Below, piece by piece: positions 12,947 through 13,300 of a stretch of DNA of 13,300 nt (its first letter is position 1; each line of letters opens with the position of its first letter). The stretch spans positions 1 through 13,300 of the forward strand of contig JAKBBE010000070.1 in the NCBI GenBank assembly GCA_021826035.1. Direction: 5' to 3'. Source of the DNA: Pseudomonadota bacterium. GTDB lineage: Bacteria; Pseudomonadota; Gammaproteobacteria; Steroidobacterales; Steroidobacteraceae. The position numbers and the translations under genes were made by a program. Below the pieces are notes generated by a model. The model did no database searches, was not told the origin of the DNA, and was given only the letters and a program-made list of their open reading frames with translations.

Positions 12947-13186
12947 ATGGAACGTCAGGTTCGTGCGCAATATACGGCCGATTACAAGGGGCAGGCCGTG
13001 TCACTGGCCGAGAGTCTCGGGGCGGCGAAGGCCGCTCGTAAGCTTGGGATTTCGATCAAGACGCTCGCCAATTGGATCCGTCTTGCGCGTGATGGAAGGG
13101 TCGTCAAGGACGGCAAACGCCGTCCGGTGAGTGATCTGGAAGCTGAAGTCGCGCGGCTGCGCGCCGAGAATACACGTAACCGGTAA
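12947..13186 (+). pseudogene. 3'-truncated IS3-type transposase OrfA
   Basis: The 79-residue product starts like a typical OrfA: QYTADYKGQAVSLAESLG leads into a helix-turn-helix (AAKAARKLGISIKTLANWIR), then a zipper start (VSDLEAEVARLRAEN). Family members continue with a conserved R-D-I-L-K-K-A-A segment and then orfB. Here the sequence changes at about 13175 to an unrelated TRNR followed by a stop, and no orfB follows. The element is therefore cut by a rearrangement or another insertion. It differs in sequence from the IS3 orfA at 10593, so the two are not copies of one element. The strong GGAGG site means the truncated DNA-binding part could still be made. Confidence 0.75.
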
Positions 13187-13202
13187 ATATCCGGCGTCTG
13201 GA

Positions 13203-13300
13203 CTATGCGACTCGGGTGTGCAGGGCTGAGCGCAGCGGGTTCTCAGCGAAGTGCCGCTTCCAGAGACGCGGAGTGAGTTCGGCGACGCGTGAGGCGGGAT
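13203..13300 (-). CDS. C-terminal end of an ORF running off the window
   Basis: On the minus strand, 31 codons enter from the window edge and end at TAG (13205-13203). The sequence RVAELTPRLWKRHFAENPLR reads like the end of a real protein. I do not recognise the family; a transposase or other mobile-element protein is likely from its position directly beside the truncated orfA. The junction between the two lies within about 13175-13202. Confidence 0.4.
   Translation of the reverse strand, partial: PASRVAELTPRLWKRHFAENPLRSALHTRVA

Noticed and set aside
1..13300. CRISPR arrays, rRNA genes or a replication origin.
   Set aside because: No regularly spaced direct repeats, rRNA-like segments or DnaA-box clusters were seen.

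Overview
The window is GC-rich chromosomal DNA from a proteobacterium. A gammaproteobacterium of the Nevskiales/Xanthomonadales kind is my best guess. It rests on gene content (ArfB, a DUF3034 porin-like protein, a globin/cupredoxin/GGDEF-EAL cluster, IS3 elements) and codon use, not on a marker gene.

Layout. (1) 1-704: no feature up to 272, then an OsmC-family peroxidase-like gene with a strong ribosome binding site. (2) 705-2600: an accessory patch that looks like toxin-antitoxin or defence material. It has an in-frame coding-like remnant behind osmC; an MNT nucleotidyltransferase / HEPN toxin pair (mntA-hepT) with a good promoter that carries a 12-bp palindrome; an overlapping third small arginine-rich ORF; and, on the minus strand, a 5'-truncated protein with a HEPN-like R-x4-H motif. 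(3) 2599-6153, minus strand: a tight three-gene operon in the order exported truncated haemoglobin, exported type-1-copper cupredoxin-like protein, and membrane Cache-HAMP-GGDEF-EAL protein. A DUF3034 outer-membrane-like gene is divergent from it (6363-7241). (4) 7422-7853: arfB, the ribosome-rescue hydrolase, minus strand. (5) 7854-8800: about 950 bp without a convincing protein gene but with a dense run of strong inverted repeats. (6) 8801-10384: an atypical Nramp-like metal transporter and a small membrane protein in one operon. (7) 10443-13300: mobile DNA. A full-length IS3-family element has a transposase whose catalytic glutamate is replaced. An AT-richer gene for an unknown membrane-anchored protein follows, then a truncated second IS3-type orfA, then the C-terminal end of another ORF at the window edge.

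How the parts may work together. The most coherent system is region 3. A globin and a copper protein, both with export signals, are co-transcribed with a c-di-GMP enzyme whose sensor domain faces the periplasm. This suggests that a haem/copper redox or gas signal outside the cytoplasm is converted to c-di-GMP. The divergent DUF3034 gene may share the control region, which holds a perfect CGTATC-N5-GATACG inverted repeat beside the globin ribosome binding site. Region 2 is the second point of interest: a self-regulated HEPN/MNT module with an apparent third component. Functions beyond domain assignment are inference.
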